From NCBI GenBank assembly GCA_022839045.1, contig JALHDI010000084.1, positions 1 through 13,014 on the forward strand: a stretch of DNA of 13,014 nt, read 5' to 3'. Shown here in pieces: positions 1 to 6,888 of the stretch; within the stretch, counting starts at the first letter, position 1; the number at the start of each line of letters is the position of its first letter. The position numbers were made by a program, and so were the translations under genes. Under the pieces are notes generated by a model. The model searched no databases, was not told the DNA's origin, and saw only the letters and a program-made list of their open reading frames with translations. Origin of the DNA: Sporomusaceae bacterium. GTDB lineage: Bacteria > Bacillota_C > Negativicutes > Sporomusales_B > UBA7701.

Positions 1-550
1 GGCCGTCGATCTGCAACCCGTTCCTGTCGATAAAAGCGGTAACATTGTCCAGCCGGTAATGGGCGGCCGACATGGCCGCTTCCCAGACCTGGCCCTCCTG
101 AATCTCGCCGTCTCCCAGCAGGATGTATACCCGGCTGTCCCGGCCGTCGTACTTGGCGGCGATCGCCATGCCGTTGGCGACCGAGAGACCTTGGCCCAGA
201 GAACCCGTAGTCATATCCACACCGGGAACCTTGTTCATATCGGGATGACCGGCCAGCTTGCTCCACGGGCGCCGGAAAGTCGCCAGCTCTTCAGTCTTGA
301 AGTAACCCCTTTCGGCCAACACGCCGTAAAGCAGGGCGCTGGCATGGCCCTTGCTGAGGATGAAGCGGTCGCGGTCCGGCCATTTCGGCTCCTCCGGCCT
401 GACGCGCATCACCGCGAAATACAAAGCGGTGACGATTTCCACGCCCGACAGGCAGCCGCCCGGATGGCCCACCCCGGCGTCGCCGATCATCCGGACGATA
501 TGGCGGCGTATTTGCTGCGCTTTTTCCGCCAGGCTGCAAATGTTGTCCAT
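1..550 (-). CDS. Transketolase, N-terminal subunit (partial, 3' end outside window)
   Basis: This is the thiamine-diphosphate-binding half of a split transketolase, which transfers two-carbon ketol units between sugar phosphates in the cytoplasm. About 183 residues are visible, starting MDNICSLAEKAQQIRRHIVR. The early GVGHPGG motif, the SKGHASALLYG segment, the TGSLGQGLS motif and the ThDP/Mg motif beginning GDGEIQEGQVWEA and ending at the Asn of DRNG are all present. The ATG at 550 is preceded by GGACGGGGGA. The gene begins 23 bases after the stop of the zinc dehydrogenase, so the two are very likely co-transcribed. The C-terminal subunit is normally the next gene downstream and would lie beyond the left edge. 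Split transketolases are common in Firmicutes and often sit in sugar or polyol operons. The family call is secure; the physiological substrate is not known. Confidence 0.95.
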   Translation of the reverse strand, partial: MDNICSLAEKAQQIRRHIVRMIGDAGVGHPGGCLSGVEIVTALYFAVMRVRPEEPKWPDRDRFILSKGHASALLYGVLAERGYFKTEELATFRRPWSKLAGHPDMNKVPGVDMTTGSLGQGLSVANGMAIAAKYDGRDSRVYILLGDGEIQEGQVWEAAMSAAHYRLDNVTAFIDRNGLQIDG

Positions 551-573
551 AACGAATCCCCCGTCCTGCCAGA

Positions 574-1602
574 TTAATCTTCCGGATACATAACTACCTT
601 TAAACCCTGTTTGCTTTCGAAAGCTGCGAAAGCTTTCTCCCATTCGGCGAGCGGATATTCGCCCGAAACCACCGGCTCCAGGCGGATTTTTCCGGCCGCC
701 AGCAAATTCAGAGCCCGTTCCCACGACGACCAGCGCTGGCTTTGCACCCCGACAATCTTCAGCTCCTTGACGACGACCTTGTCCATATCGATGCTGATGC
801 GCTTGCCGAACAGGCCCATCTGCGTATATTTGCCGCCTTTCTTGATCGCCTCCAGGCAGGCGTTGACCGAATGCTCGTTTCCCGAGCATTCCAAGACGAC
901 ATCGGCGCCGTAGCCGCCGGTCAGGCCTCTCACATATTCGGCCAGATCCTGCTCCTGGACGTTGACGGTATAATCGGCGCCCAACTCCTTGGCCAATGCC
1001 AGCCGATCCTTGTCGACGGAGGTGCCGGACATTATGACCGTCGCCCCTTCGGCTTTTGCCGCCTGCAGCATCAGCAGGCCGATCGGTCCCGGGCCGGCCA
1101 CCAGCACTATCTGGTCGGCGGAAACCTCGGTCAGTTCCATACCATGGATTACGCAGGCCAGCGGCTCGATAACCGCGCCGGCTTTGAAGGAGATGCCGTT
1201 CGGGATCTTATGGGCCAGTTTCTCTTCGACAACCGTATACTTGGCGAAGCAGCCGTTGACACCCCAGCCGAGGCCGAGCCGGTTCGAGCAGAGATTGTAA
1301 TTGCCAACCCTGCAGTAAGCACAGGTGCCGCACAGACGGGCCGGAGCCTCGGCCGTCACCCGGTCGCCGATCTTGAAATCAACAACCCCTTCCCCAACGG
1401 CGACGACCACGCCGGCGAACTCGTGGCCGAGCACGACCGGCGGCGTGTAGCGAAAGCCGTCATGGAGAATGTGAATATCAGTCCCGCAAACCCCGGCCGC
1501 CTTTACCTCCACCTTTATTTCGCCCTTCTGCGGCTGGGGCTCTGGTACCTCGGTATAAACAACATTGCCCAGCCCGCGCTTCTCCTTGACAACAGCTTTC
1601 AT
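574..1602 (-). CDS. Zinc-dependent medium-chain alcohol/polyol dehydrogenase
   Basis: This is a 342-residue member of the threonine/sorbitol dehydrogenase branch of the medium-chain dehydrogenases, which oxidise a secondary alcohol or polyol with NAD(P). Catalytic zinc ligands are visible as C39 in VCGTDIH and H60-E61 in GHEFAG. The structural zinc site is C91, C94, C97 and C105. E146 in the EPLAC motif is also conserved. The nucleotide-binding turn AGPGPIGLL is at about residues 169-177. The ATG at 1602 follows AGGAAAGGACGG, and a perfect LacI-type operator lies 25 bases upstream of the start codon. The gene is sandwiched between a LacI repressor and a transketolase subunit, so a sugar alcohol or ketose is the likely substrate, but the sequence alone does not separate sorbitol, threonine or butanediol activity. 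Confidence 0.93.
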   Translation of the reverse strand: MKAVVKEKRGLGNVVYTEVPEPQPQKGEIKVEVKAAGVCGTDIHILHDGFRYTPPVVLGHEFAGVVVAVGEGVVDFKIGDRVTAEAPARLCGTCAYCRVGNYNLCSNRLGLGWGVNGCFAKYTVVEEKLAHKIPNGISFKAGAVIEPLACVIHGMELTEVSADQIVLVAGPGPIGLLMLQAAKAEGATVIMSGTSVDKDRLALAKELGADYTVNVQEQDLAEYVRGLTGGYGADVVLECSGNEHSVNACLEAIKKGGKYTQMGLFGKRISIDMDKVVVKELKIVGVQSQRWSSWERALNLLAAGKIRLEPVVSGEYPLAEWEKAFAAFESKQGLKVVMYPED

Positions 1603-1627
1603 AGCAACCGTCCTTTCCTAAAACTTG

Positions 1628-1641
1628 TGGGAACGTTCCCA
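1628..1641. promoter_or_regulatory. LacI-family operator upstream of the zinc dehydrogenase
   Basis: TGGGAACGTTCCCA is a perfect 14-base palindrome with the central CG typical of LacI-family operators. It lies between the repressor gene and the dehydrogenase start, just before the ribosome site. The identity with the second copy at 2857-2870 extends to 19 bases (1623-1641). A repressor bound here would block transcription into the dehydrogenase-transketolase operon. I could not identify a convincing -35/-10 pair beside it. Confidence 0.85.
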
Positions 1642-1753
1642 AAAAAGGAAAATCCTTCCCCACTTGATCGACAAAAATTCGGGCGTATCACAGCCAAGGC
1701 CTACATCCGCAAACCCGGTGCGAGCCGTGCGGCATAGCCGCCGGCGGCGACCG

Positions 1754-2767
1754 CTAGCCGTGCTCCCCGCTGCTTTTCCTGACAACCAGTTCGGTCGGCA
1801 GGATCACCTTTTCAAAATGCTTATCGCCCAGACCGCGCACCCGTCTGAGCAACAGTTCCACCGACAGGCGGCCGAGGTCGTATTTGGGCTGCCGCACCGT
1901 TGTCAGCGAAATGTTGGGGAAAGAGGCCAGTTCGATATCGTCGAAGCCGACGATGGCGACATCTTCGGGAACGGTTCTGTTCTTCTCCAGGCAAGCCTGC
2001 CAGGCTCCCATCGCCATCAGATCGTTGGCGGCGAAGATCGCCGTCACCCCGGGACGCTCCAGAAGCCTGCCGGCTTTTTCGTAGCCGGTCCCAAACCGCA
2101 GGTTGCCGGGGGTTATGATCGTCTCGTCGACGGCCAGGCCGCTGTCCCGCAGGGCTTTTTCATAGCCCGCCCTGCGTTCGAGACTGGTGGAAGACTTGAA
2201 CCCGCCGCCGATATGGGCGATACGGGTATGTCCCAGGCGGATGAGGTGCTGGGTCGCTTCATAGGCGCCGGTCATGTTGTCGACGACGACACAGTCGGTC
2301 TCCAAATAGTCAAAGTAGCGGTTGACGAGAACCGACGGCACGCCCTGATGGCCGGCGAACCCCAGAATCTCCCTGCTGCCGCTGTAAGAGGTGAAAACGA
2401 TCCCCGACACCCGGTAGCCGATCATCAACTCGACGTACATTTTTTCTTTCTCCCGGTCGCCGTCGGTGCTGCAATATATGACATGATATCCTTCGCCGCC
2501 GGCGGCGTCCTCCACGCCTCTGGCTATTTCGGCAAAAAACGGGTTGCGGATGTCTTCGGTGATAAACGCCAAGGTGTTGGAGCGGCCGGTGACCAGACAC
2601 CGAGCGACACTGTCCGGCAGATACCCGATGCTGTCGATCGCCGCCAGCACGTCCCGCCTCGTCTTCTCGCTCACCGCCGGGTGATTGGTTAGCACTCTGG
2701 ACACCGTTGAGTCGGAAACCCCGGCCATCCGGGCGACATCCTTGATGGTGGTCCGCCGTCGCTGCAA
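1754..2767 (-). CDS. LacI-family transcriptional repressor
   Basis: The N-terminal helix-turn-helix reads TTIKDVARMAGVSDSTVSRV at residues 6-25, followed by the hinge around YLPDSVARCL at residues 49-58. A periplasmic-binding-protein-like ligand domain follows (LAFITEDIRNPFFAEIARG, later AANDLMAMGAW and VGFDDIELASF). The frame is open to an ATG at 2914, but that would put about 49 extra residues before the HTH and make the operator at 2857-2870 coding. A TTG at 2767 gives 337 residues, the normal family length, with MQRRR directly before the HTH. Its ribosome site is modest: AGAAAGG at 2779-2785 is 11 bases away, and GGTGA is 4 bases away. Two identical operators flank the gene, so it probably represses itself and the dehydrogenase-transketolase genes until a sugar-type effector binds. 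The effector is unknown. Confidence 0.93.
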   Translation of the reverse strand: MQRRRTTIKDVARMAGVSDSTVSRVLTNHPAVSEKTRRDVLAAIDSIGYLPDSVARCLVTGRSNTLAFITEDIRNPFFAEIARGVEDAAGGEGYHVIYCSTDGDREKEKMYVELMIGYRVSGIVFTSYSGSREILGFAGHQGVPSVLVNRYFDYLETDCVVVDNMTGAYEATQHLIRLGHTRIAHIGGGFKSSTSLERRAGYEKALRDSGLAVDETIITPGNLRFGTGYEKAGRLLERPGVTAIFAANDLMAMGAWQACLEKNRTVPEDVAIVGFDDIELASFPNISLTTVRQPKYDLGRLSVELLLRRVRGLGDKHFEKVILPTELVVRKSSGEHG

Positions 2768-2856
2768 CGCGTCACCAGCCTTTCTGAGCCTTCGGATTGC
2801 TGTCGCGGGTAAGCTCCCCCCGCCCAAAATGGGTTCATGTGATAAAAAGAACGTAC

Positions 2857-2870
2857 TGGGAACGTTCCCA
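2857..2870. promoter_or_regulatory. LacI-family operator in the repressor gene leader
   Basis: This is a second perfect copy of TGGGAACGTTCCCA. The identical block extends to 2875 (TGGGAACGTTCCCACAAGT) and is in the opposite orientation to the copy at 1623-1641. It lies about 90 bases upstream of the proposed TTG start of the repressor, as expected for autoregulation. Its presence argues against the ATG at 2914 as the true start. Confidence 0.85.
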
Positions 2871-2900
2871 CAAGTCGGCAAAAAAAGAAGGCTGCGTTCT

Positions 2901-2917
2901 ACATTGTCGCACAATGT
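2901..2917. promoter_or_regulatory. Inverted repeat, possible second regulator site
   Basis: ACATTGTCGCACAATGT has perfect 7-base arms and a 3-base centre. It lies 30 bases upstream of the LacI operator in the AT-rich part of the repressor promoter region. It could bind a second regulator or form a small hairpin in a leader RNA. The sequence does not decide which, and I do not recognise the motif. Confidence 0.45.
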
Positions 2918-3002
2918 TCTTTTTATTTCTATCTATTCAATATCCAGCCGAAAACTCCTCTAAAAATAGCCAATTATTTCTTCGCAAAAACTGCGGACCG
3001 AT

Positions 3003-3051
3003 CACCCGCCCGGACGCGTCCGGCTTTTCGTCCGTCTGCGGCGGGCGGGTG
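3003..3051 (-). terminator. Possible terminator of the long operon
   Basis: CACCCGCCCG and its exact complement CGGGCGGGTG (3003-3012 and 3042-3051) can form a 10-base GC stem 17 bases after the stop of the ATC-hydrolase-like gene. The enclosed 29 bases hold a further palindrome, CCGGACGCGTCCGG, which overlaps one arm and offers an alternative fold. On the minus strand the only T run is TTTTT at 2990-2986, about 12 bases past the stem, so this is not a textbook factor-independent terminator. Confidence 0.45.
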
Positions 3052-3068
3052 CCCGTCACGCGCCGCAA

Positions 3069-3527
3069 TCACTCTTTGGGGCTGATGCGGAAATCGCAAA
3101 CGGCGTCCCCTCTGCCCCTGCACTGCGGGCGGTCAAGCTTCATCCCAAAGGCGTCCAGCAGCACGTGGTCGATCGAGCAGTACAAGTACCCCAGCTTGTG
3201 GCCGGCGGCGCCGTATTCCGCCCATATTTCCTCCATCGGGCAACGGGTGATGACCGCAGGGTTACTCGCGTCGGTCACCCAGCCGGTCGCGGGCATTTCC
3301 CGCACTGCCCGGTAGGTCTCGTACGCATCGGGGTCCAGGCCGCGTTCCCTGGCCTCTTCCTTCATATTTTCAACCCTCGCCTGACCGAATTTGCGGATGG
3401 CGTCGAGCACGGCTGCCGTGCCCCGCTCCTCGCCCAGCCGTTCGATCATCTCGTTCGCCATGTGGTAGTATAGGAGCCCGAGCAGTTTCGCGAATCTCAC
3501 GGGCGGGTCTTCTGTGCTTCTTATCAT
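3069..3527 (-). CDS. ATC-hydrolase-family small protein (function uncertain)
   Basis: This 152-residue protein resembles the L-2-amino-thiazoline-4-carboxylate hydrolase family. Supporting features are C96 in the TRCPMEEIW segment, C117-S-I-D120 in YLYCSIDHVL, and a C-terminal GDAVCDFRI with C144. A helical N-terminal half (LLGLLYYHMANEMIERLG) precedes them. Founding members open the thiazoline ring of ATC on the way to L-cysteine, but most relatives are uncharacterised, so this is a family call only. The ATG at 3527 has an excellent AGGAGGGA ribosome site, and the gene starts 10 bases after the [2Fe-2S] protein. It is the last gene of the operon. Its position beside a redox pair suggests a role linked to that pair rather than cysteine supply. 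There is no signal peptide. Confidence 0.7.
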   Translation of the reverse strand: MIRSTEDPPVRFAKLLGLLYYHMANEMIERLGEERGTAAVLDAIRKFGQARVENMKEEARERGLDPDAYETYRAVREMPATGWVTDASNPAVITRCPMEEIWAEYGAAGHKLGYLYCSIDHVLLDAFGMKLDRPQCRGRGDAVCDFRISPKE

Positions 3528-3537
3528 ATTGTCCCTC

Positions 3538-3861
3538 CTACTGCCCTGTCTTGACGACCAGATCCTTGAGCGCGGCCGCCGGCGAGAGCGGCTCGAGCGT
3601 AACGTCGCCGGCGATTATCGTCTGGCACAGCAGGCCGGGCTTGCCGTTGATCCTGCCGGTACAGCGCCCGCATATCCCCAGGGCGCAGCCGGCATGATCA
3701 TAGTAGGCGAGCGTGCTGTCGAGGTTCTGGTAAATGTAGTCCAGGGCATCCATGGCGCTCATCCCCGCCTGGAAAGGCACCTGATAATCCTCGTAGCGGG
3801 GCTGCTTATCGACGGACGGATCAAAGCGGAAAACCCTGACTTTGATGTTTGCGCTGGCCAT
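3538..3861 (-). CDS. Short SdhB/FrdB-like [2Fe-2S] protein
   Basis: This 107-residue protein matches the N-terminal plant-type ferredoxin domain of succinate dehydrogenase/fumarate reductase iron-sulfur subunits. The cluster ligands C59, C64, C67 and C79 have the SdhB spacing C-x4-C-x2-C-x11-C, in AGCALGICGRC and LLC. The usual C-terminal domain carrying the 3Fe-4S and 4Fe-4S clusters is absent, so it can hold only one cluster. The stop is clean and the next gene starts 10 bases later, which suggests a natural single-domain protein rather than a truncation. The ATG at 3861 follows AGGTGAGG. It begins 18 bases after the flavoprotein and is most likely its electron-transfer partner. Confidence 0.85.
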   Translation of the reverse strand: MASANIKVRVFRFDPSVDKQPRYEDYQVPFQAGMSAMDALDYIYQNLDSTLAYYDHAGCALGICGRCTGRINGKPGLLCQTIIAGDVTLEPLSPAAALKDLVVKTGQ

Positions 3862-3879
3862 ATCCTCACCTTCTCCCTG

Positions 3880-5658
3880 CTAATGTTTGCCGCCGGTATC
3901 GGAATGCGACGCCATCATCTTTTTCATGAATTCCAGGTAAGAGGTTTTTCCGGTCGGCGGCGTCATGCCGGTGACGATAACCGGCCGCGGGGTGATCGCG
4001 AAACCGTCCCCGGCCCGGCGGACAATGTTTTCGACCAGCCACTGGTCGTTGTCGGTCAGCGGATAATCCTCGCGGTAGTGCACACCGCGGCTTTCCGTGC
4101 GGAGCAGGGCGCTGGCGGCCGCAACCTCGAGCAACTGGACCATGTTGCCGAGTTCGAGAGCGTCCAGCCATTCCTTGTTATAGATCCGGCTTTTGGATTG
4201 AGTGGCCAGGTTGGGAAGCTGCTCCCTGCGGACGTTTTCCAGAAAGCCCAGGAAGGCCGCCAGTTCTTCCCGGTTGCGGATCGGCCCCAGGTTCTTATGG
4301 GCCGCCTCCTGGACGATGCGCCTGACCTTGGCGGGATTAAGGCCCTTTGCCCGCCGCAGGGGTGCCTCGGCCGCGTCCCGGAAGCCGGACAAGGTTTCCT
4401 TGCCGGGCGCGGGGGTTTTGGCGGTTTGCGCGTAGCGGGCGGCATTGTCCCCGGCGTCCGCTCCCTGGACGAGCATTTCGGTGATGGCGGCGAATACGCG
4501 GTTGGCGCCGAACGCCCCCAGAGCACACTCGCCGGCGGCATACAGACCCCGCAGGTCTGTTTCGAAACGGTCGTTGACGACCAGGCCGCCGTCGAAATAC
4601 TCGGCGGCGCTGCCTACTTCGACCGGTTCGTCGTTTTTGAGCATTTGCCCCCAGCCGGAAAGATCGATGGCCTTATACCGCCACTCCGGGCACATCAAGG
4701 CGGCGACCTGTTCGATTTTCTCCCAGGGGATGTCGCCTCGGCTGTAGTAGACGCCGCCGTTCGGCGAACCCTTTCCTTCCCTGACCTCTTTCATGGTGGC
4801 GTGGGAGATGAAGCTCTTGTTCCACTCCGTCGTTGTTCCGACCTTGACGGTATAGGGGTCGTACTTCCGGAGGAACTCCTCCCCCCGGCTGTTGGTCAGG
4901 CGCCCGCCGCCCGCCAGCAAGCTCAGCACATAAGGGGCGATACTGCCCATCCAGGCGGGTGGGCTGAGGAAGACATTGCAGCAGAAGGTGATGAACTCCA
5001 TGTTTCCCAGAGCGGCCCCCGCCCGGTAGCCCATGGCCAGCCCGTCGCCGGCGAGGTCGCGCATGCCGGTGGTCGGCCAGAAAGCCTTGTGCCAGCCGCC
5101 GCTGGCCATGACCACGGCCTTGGCCCTGAACTCGACGAACTCGCCGGAGCGGACGTCGAGGCCCAGCGCGCCCGTGACCGCCCCGTCGTCGGCAACAAGC
5201 TCCACCAGCGTCATATCCTCGAGCAGTTCGACCCCGACGCCTCTTGCTTTCCTGAGCAGGGCATCCATGATCCCCGTTCCGGTCGTGAAGATCATTCTTT
5301 GATCGGATATTTTGATGTGTATTCCCCACTCGATCAGTTCCCGCAGGCATTGAGGCGCCGTGCGGATATACTGCTCGACGAGTTTCTGATTGTTGAGAAA
5401 ACAGCCTTGAGTGACGATGTCGTTCATAACCTTTTCCGGGGAATCGTTCGGGTCGCCGGCCAGTCCCTCGATCTGGCTCATGCTCCTGCCGTCGAGGGTA
5501 AAGTCGGCCCCGGCCATCGGCGTCGCGCCGCAGCGGGCCAAAGGTCCCTTGCTCGCCAGCGTGACTCTGACGCCTCGCTGACGGGCGCCGATCGCCGCCC
5601 TGAAGCCGGCGCCGCCGCCGCCCACGACCAAAACGTCGGTCTCAATTACTCTGTCCAT
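3880..5658 (-). CDS. FAD-dependent oxidoreductase, SdhA/FrdA/AprA-like flavoprotein
   Basis: This 592-residue soluble flavoprotein is of the fumarate reductase/succinate dehydrogenase superfamily. The N-terminal dinucleotide fold VLVVGGGGAGFRAA is at residues 9-22. The second FAD motif, GLYAAGECALGAFGANR, is at 371-387. A C-terminal helical domain carries the family motif ESRGVHYREDYP at 522-533. The histidine that covalently holds FAD in FrdA/SdhA is not evident: the matching segment reads RCGATPMAGADF (42-53). The RGEGG segment holding the catalytic arginine of fumarate reductase aligns to LAGGG (about 248-252). It is therefore unlikely to be a true fumarate or succinate enzyme. The ATG at 5658 follows AAGGAGG. 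The adjacent one-cluster protein is the likely redox partner, with an unsaturated acid or similar compound as a possible substrate. Confidence 0.85.
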   Translation of the reverse strand: MDRVIETDVLVVGGGGAGFRAAIGARQRGVRVTLASKGPLARCGATPMAGADFTLDGRSMSQIEGLAGDPNDSPEKVMNDIVTQGCFLNNQKLVEQYIRTAPQCLRELIEWGIHIKISDQRMIFTTGTGIMDALLRKARGVGVELLEDMTLVELVADDGAVTGALGLDVRSGEFVEFRAKAVVMASGGWHKAFWPTTGMRDLAGDGLAMGYRAGAALGNMEFITFCCNVFLSPPAWMGSIAPYVLSLLAGGGRLTNSRGEEFLRKYDPYTVKVGTTTEWNKSFISHATMKEVREGKGSPNGGVYYSRGDIPWEKIEQVAALMCPEWRYKAIDLSGWGQMLKNDEPVEVGSAAEYFDGGLVVNDRFETDLRGLYAAGECALGAFGANRVFAAITEMLVQGADAGDNAARYAQTAKTPAPGKETLSGFRDAAEAPLRRAKGLNPAKVRRIVQEAAHKNLGPIRNREELAAFLGFLENVRREQLPNLATQSKSRIYNKEWLDALELGNMVQLLEVAAASALLRTESRGVHYREDYPLTDNDQWLVENIVRRAGDGFAITPRPVIVTGMTPPTGKTSYLEFMKKMMASHSDTGGKH

Positions 5659-5702
5659 TCATTCGGCCTCCTTCTGTGCCCGCTGCTCCACCCCGGGGAA
5701 AA

Positions 5703-5981
5703 TCAACCGCCGGCCAGCGGCAAGATCAGTTTGACCACGTCGCCGTCGTTTACCCGGCTGGCGCCGTCAGCCACACTGTCGTTGACCATGACGATCACGG
5801 CGCGCAGGAAATCATCCCCGCCCCCGTAAGTGTCGATACGCGCGAAATAGACCGCGAATTCCGGTCGGGAGCGCAACAGCCGGATAAAATCGTCGATATC
5901 CATGCCGGCGTCAATAGCTATGCTGTGTTCGCTTTCGCTGGCCCGCTGAGTTATGGGCGGAAAAAACCTTATCCTTACCAC
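5703..5981 (-). CDS. MoaD/ThiS-family sulfur carrier protein
   Basis: This 92-residue ubiquitin-fold protein has the N-terminal strand MVRIRFFPPI and ends in LPLAGG, the C-terminal Gly-Gly that is adenylated and thiocarboxylated in MoaD and ThiS. The start codon is GTG at 5981, with AGGAGG five bases upstream. In the same operon a tungsten aldehyde oxidoreductase needs a pyranopterin dithiolene whose sulfurs come from MoaD, so a dedicated MoaD-like donor for that enzyme is the best reading. MoaD-like genes accompany AOR genes in other anaerobes. A different thiocarboxylate-dependent reaction remains possible, given the neighbouring ATC-hydrolase-like protein. No E1-like MoeB/ThiF gene lies in the window. 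Confidence 0.82.
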   Translation of the reverse strand: MVRIRFFPPITQRASESEHSIAIDAGMDIDDFIRLLRSRPEFAVYFARIDTYGGGDDFLRAVIVMVNDSVADGASRVNDGDVVKLILPLAGG

Positions 5982-6005
5982 CGGCTCCTCCTTACCCGGT
6001 TGGGG

Positions 6006-6839
6006 CTAAACAAGCTCGTCCGCCACGGCATGAATTTTCTCGACACTGACGGCAATCTCGTTCATTGAGGCGTTAATTTCCTCGGTCGATGCCGCCTGAT
6101 TCTGGGCGAGCTCTTCCAGACGAACTATCTCTCGCACGATATTATCGACGGCTCCTAATATGCTCTGAAGCTTTCCCGATATATCCTTAACGCTGTCGCC
6201 GGTCGTCTGGGCAAGTTTCCGGACCTCCTCCGCGACTACCGCGAAACCTTTGCCCTGCTCGCCGACCCTGGCCGCCTCGATGGCTGCATTGAGTGCGAGC
6301 AGATTGGTCTGCCCGGCGATCTGTTTTATCAAAACAGTAACATCGCTGATAGCGCCGACATTCCGCTGGGTTTCCGCCGCCCGCGTCGAAAGCGACCGCA
6401 AGGCTTCGGCCAGCTCGCCGGCTGATTTGGCTATTTCCTGGCTGGCGGCGTCGGTCTGGGTGGACATCTCCTTGAGCTGCAAAGCCGTTTCCCGCAGCAC
6501 TTCCCTTTTTTCCAGCGGCGAAGTGAAAATCATGGCGCCGACTATCTGCCCGGTTTCGTCCTCTATCGGGATACCAAAACCCATGTAGCCGAAGCCGAAC
6601 TTGGACTGCGCGGAAGGGACTTCGCGCACCACCCGCTTCCCTGTCCGCAAAGCCTCGCGGCCCAAGGTACCCTCAGGCATGATGCTGCCTACTTCCAGTC
6701 CCGTTATCAGTTGTTTTCCTTCGCGCACTTTCAGCACTTTTTCCCGGTCAATCAGTGTTAGGGAACACACACCGCCGAACAATTCATAAATCTGATCGCA
6801 CGCGAATAGCGATTTTTCCAAAGCTGGCGAAAGTTCCAT
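6006..6839 (-). CDS. Soluble methyl-accepting chemotaxis protein
   Basis: This 277-residue cytoplasmic chemoreceptor has no membrane segment. Residues 1-110 form a small ligand or redox sensing domain ([20 protein letters not shown], later [23 protein letters not shown]) with cysteines 14 and 25. The remainder is a coiled-coil signalling domain whose hairpin tip contains [20 protein letters not shown] and [13 protein letters not shown], the CheA/CheW contact region. The frame is open to 6905, but the ATG at 6839 has GGGAAAGGGA eight bases upstream, begins MELSPALEK, and avoids the large hairpin. The layout resembles B. subtilis YfmS-type soluble receptors. Being inside a transport-metabolism operon, it probably steers the cell toward the operon's substrate by sensing it or a metabolite internally. 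Confidence 0.9.
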   Translation of the reverse strand: MELSPALEKSLFACDQIYELFGGVCSLTLIDREKVLKVREGKQLITGLEVGSIMPEGTLGREALRTGKRVVREVPSAQSKFGFGYMGFGIPIEDETGQIVGAMIFTSPLEKREVLRETALQLKEMSTQTDAASQEIAKSAGELAEALRSLSTRAAETQRNVGAISDVTVLIKQIAGQTNLLALNAAIEAARVGEQGKGFAVVAEEVRKLAQTTGDSVKDISGKLQSILGAVDNIVREIVRLEELAQNQAASTEEINASMNEIAVSVEKIHAVADELV

Positions 6840-6888
6840 AAACCAAGTCCCTTTCCCGAAAAAATATGTGCGGAGCAATCCTGAGCCT

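Larger units (their letters stand above)
2768..3068. other. Intergenic control region between the long operon and the LacI module
   Basis: This 301-base gap has no supportable gene. Reading in the direction of transcription it contains GC-rich inverted repeats just after the ATC-hydrolase-like gene, then a strongly AT-rich stretch (about 2880-2990) that is the likely repressor promoter. The 17-base dyad at 2901-2917, the LacI operator at 2857-2870 and the repressor leader follow. No -35/-10 pair stood out clearly enough to call. Confidence 0.7.

Noticed and set aside
1737..1748. Palindrome GCCGCCGGCGGC after the LacI gene
   Set aside because: It has no loop and no T tract, and such GC palindromes arise easily in this composition, so it is not called a terminator.
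742..2692. Plus-strand open frames of 331 and 355 codons
   Set aside because: They are antisense shadows of the zinc dehydrogenase and the LacI repressor, with low-complexity translations and no family motifs.
1..2767. A sulfo-transketolase (sulfosugar) pathway for the LacI-dehydrogenase-transketolase module
   Set aside because: No sulfosugar-specific gene is visible, and split transketolase with a polyol dehydrogenase is common in ordinary sugar or polyol operons.
2899..2930. Factor-independent terminator on the plus strand (dyad followed by T-rich sequence)
   Set aside because: The stem is short and AT-rich, and there is no plus-strand gene upstream to terminate.
3514..5829. A 771-codon open frame on the plus strand, antisense to four genes
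   Set aside because: It mirrors the GC-rich codon pattern of the well-supported flavoprotein, [2Fe-2S] and MoaD-like genes, runs across several gene boundaries, and its translation shows no recognisable domain.
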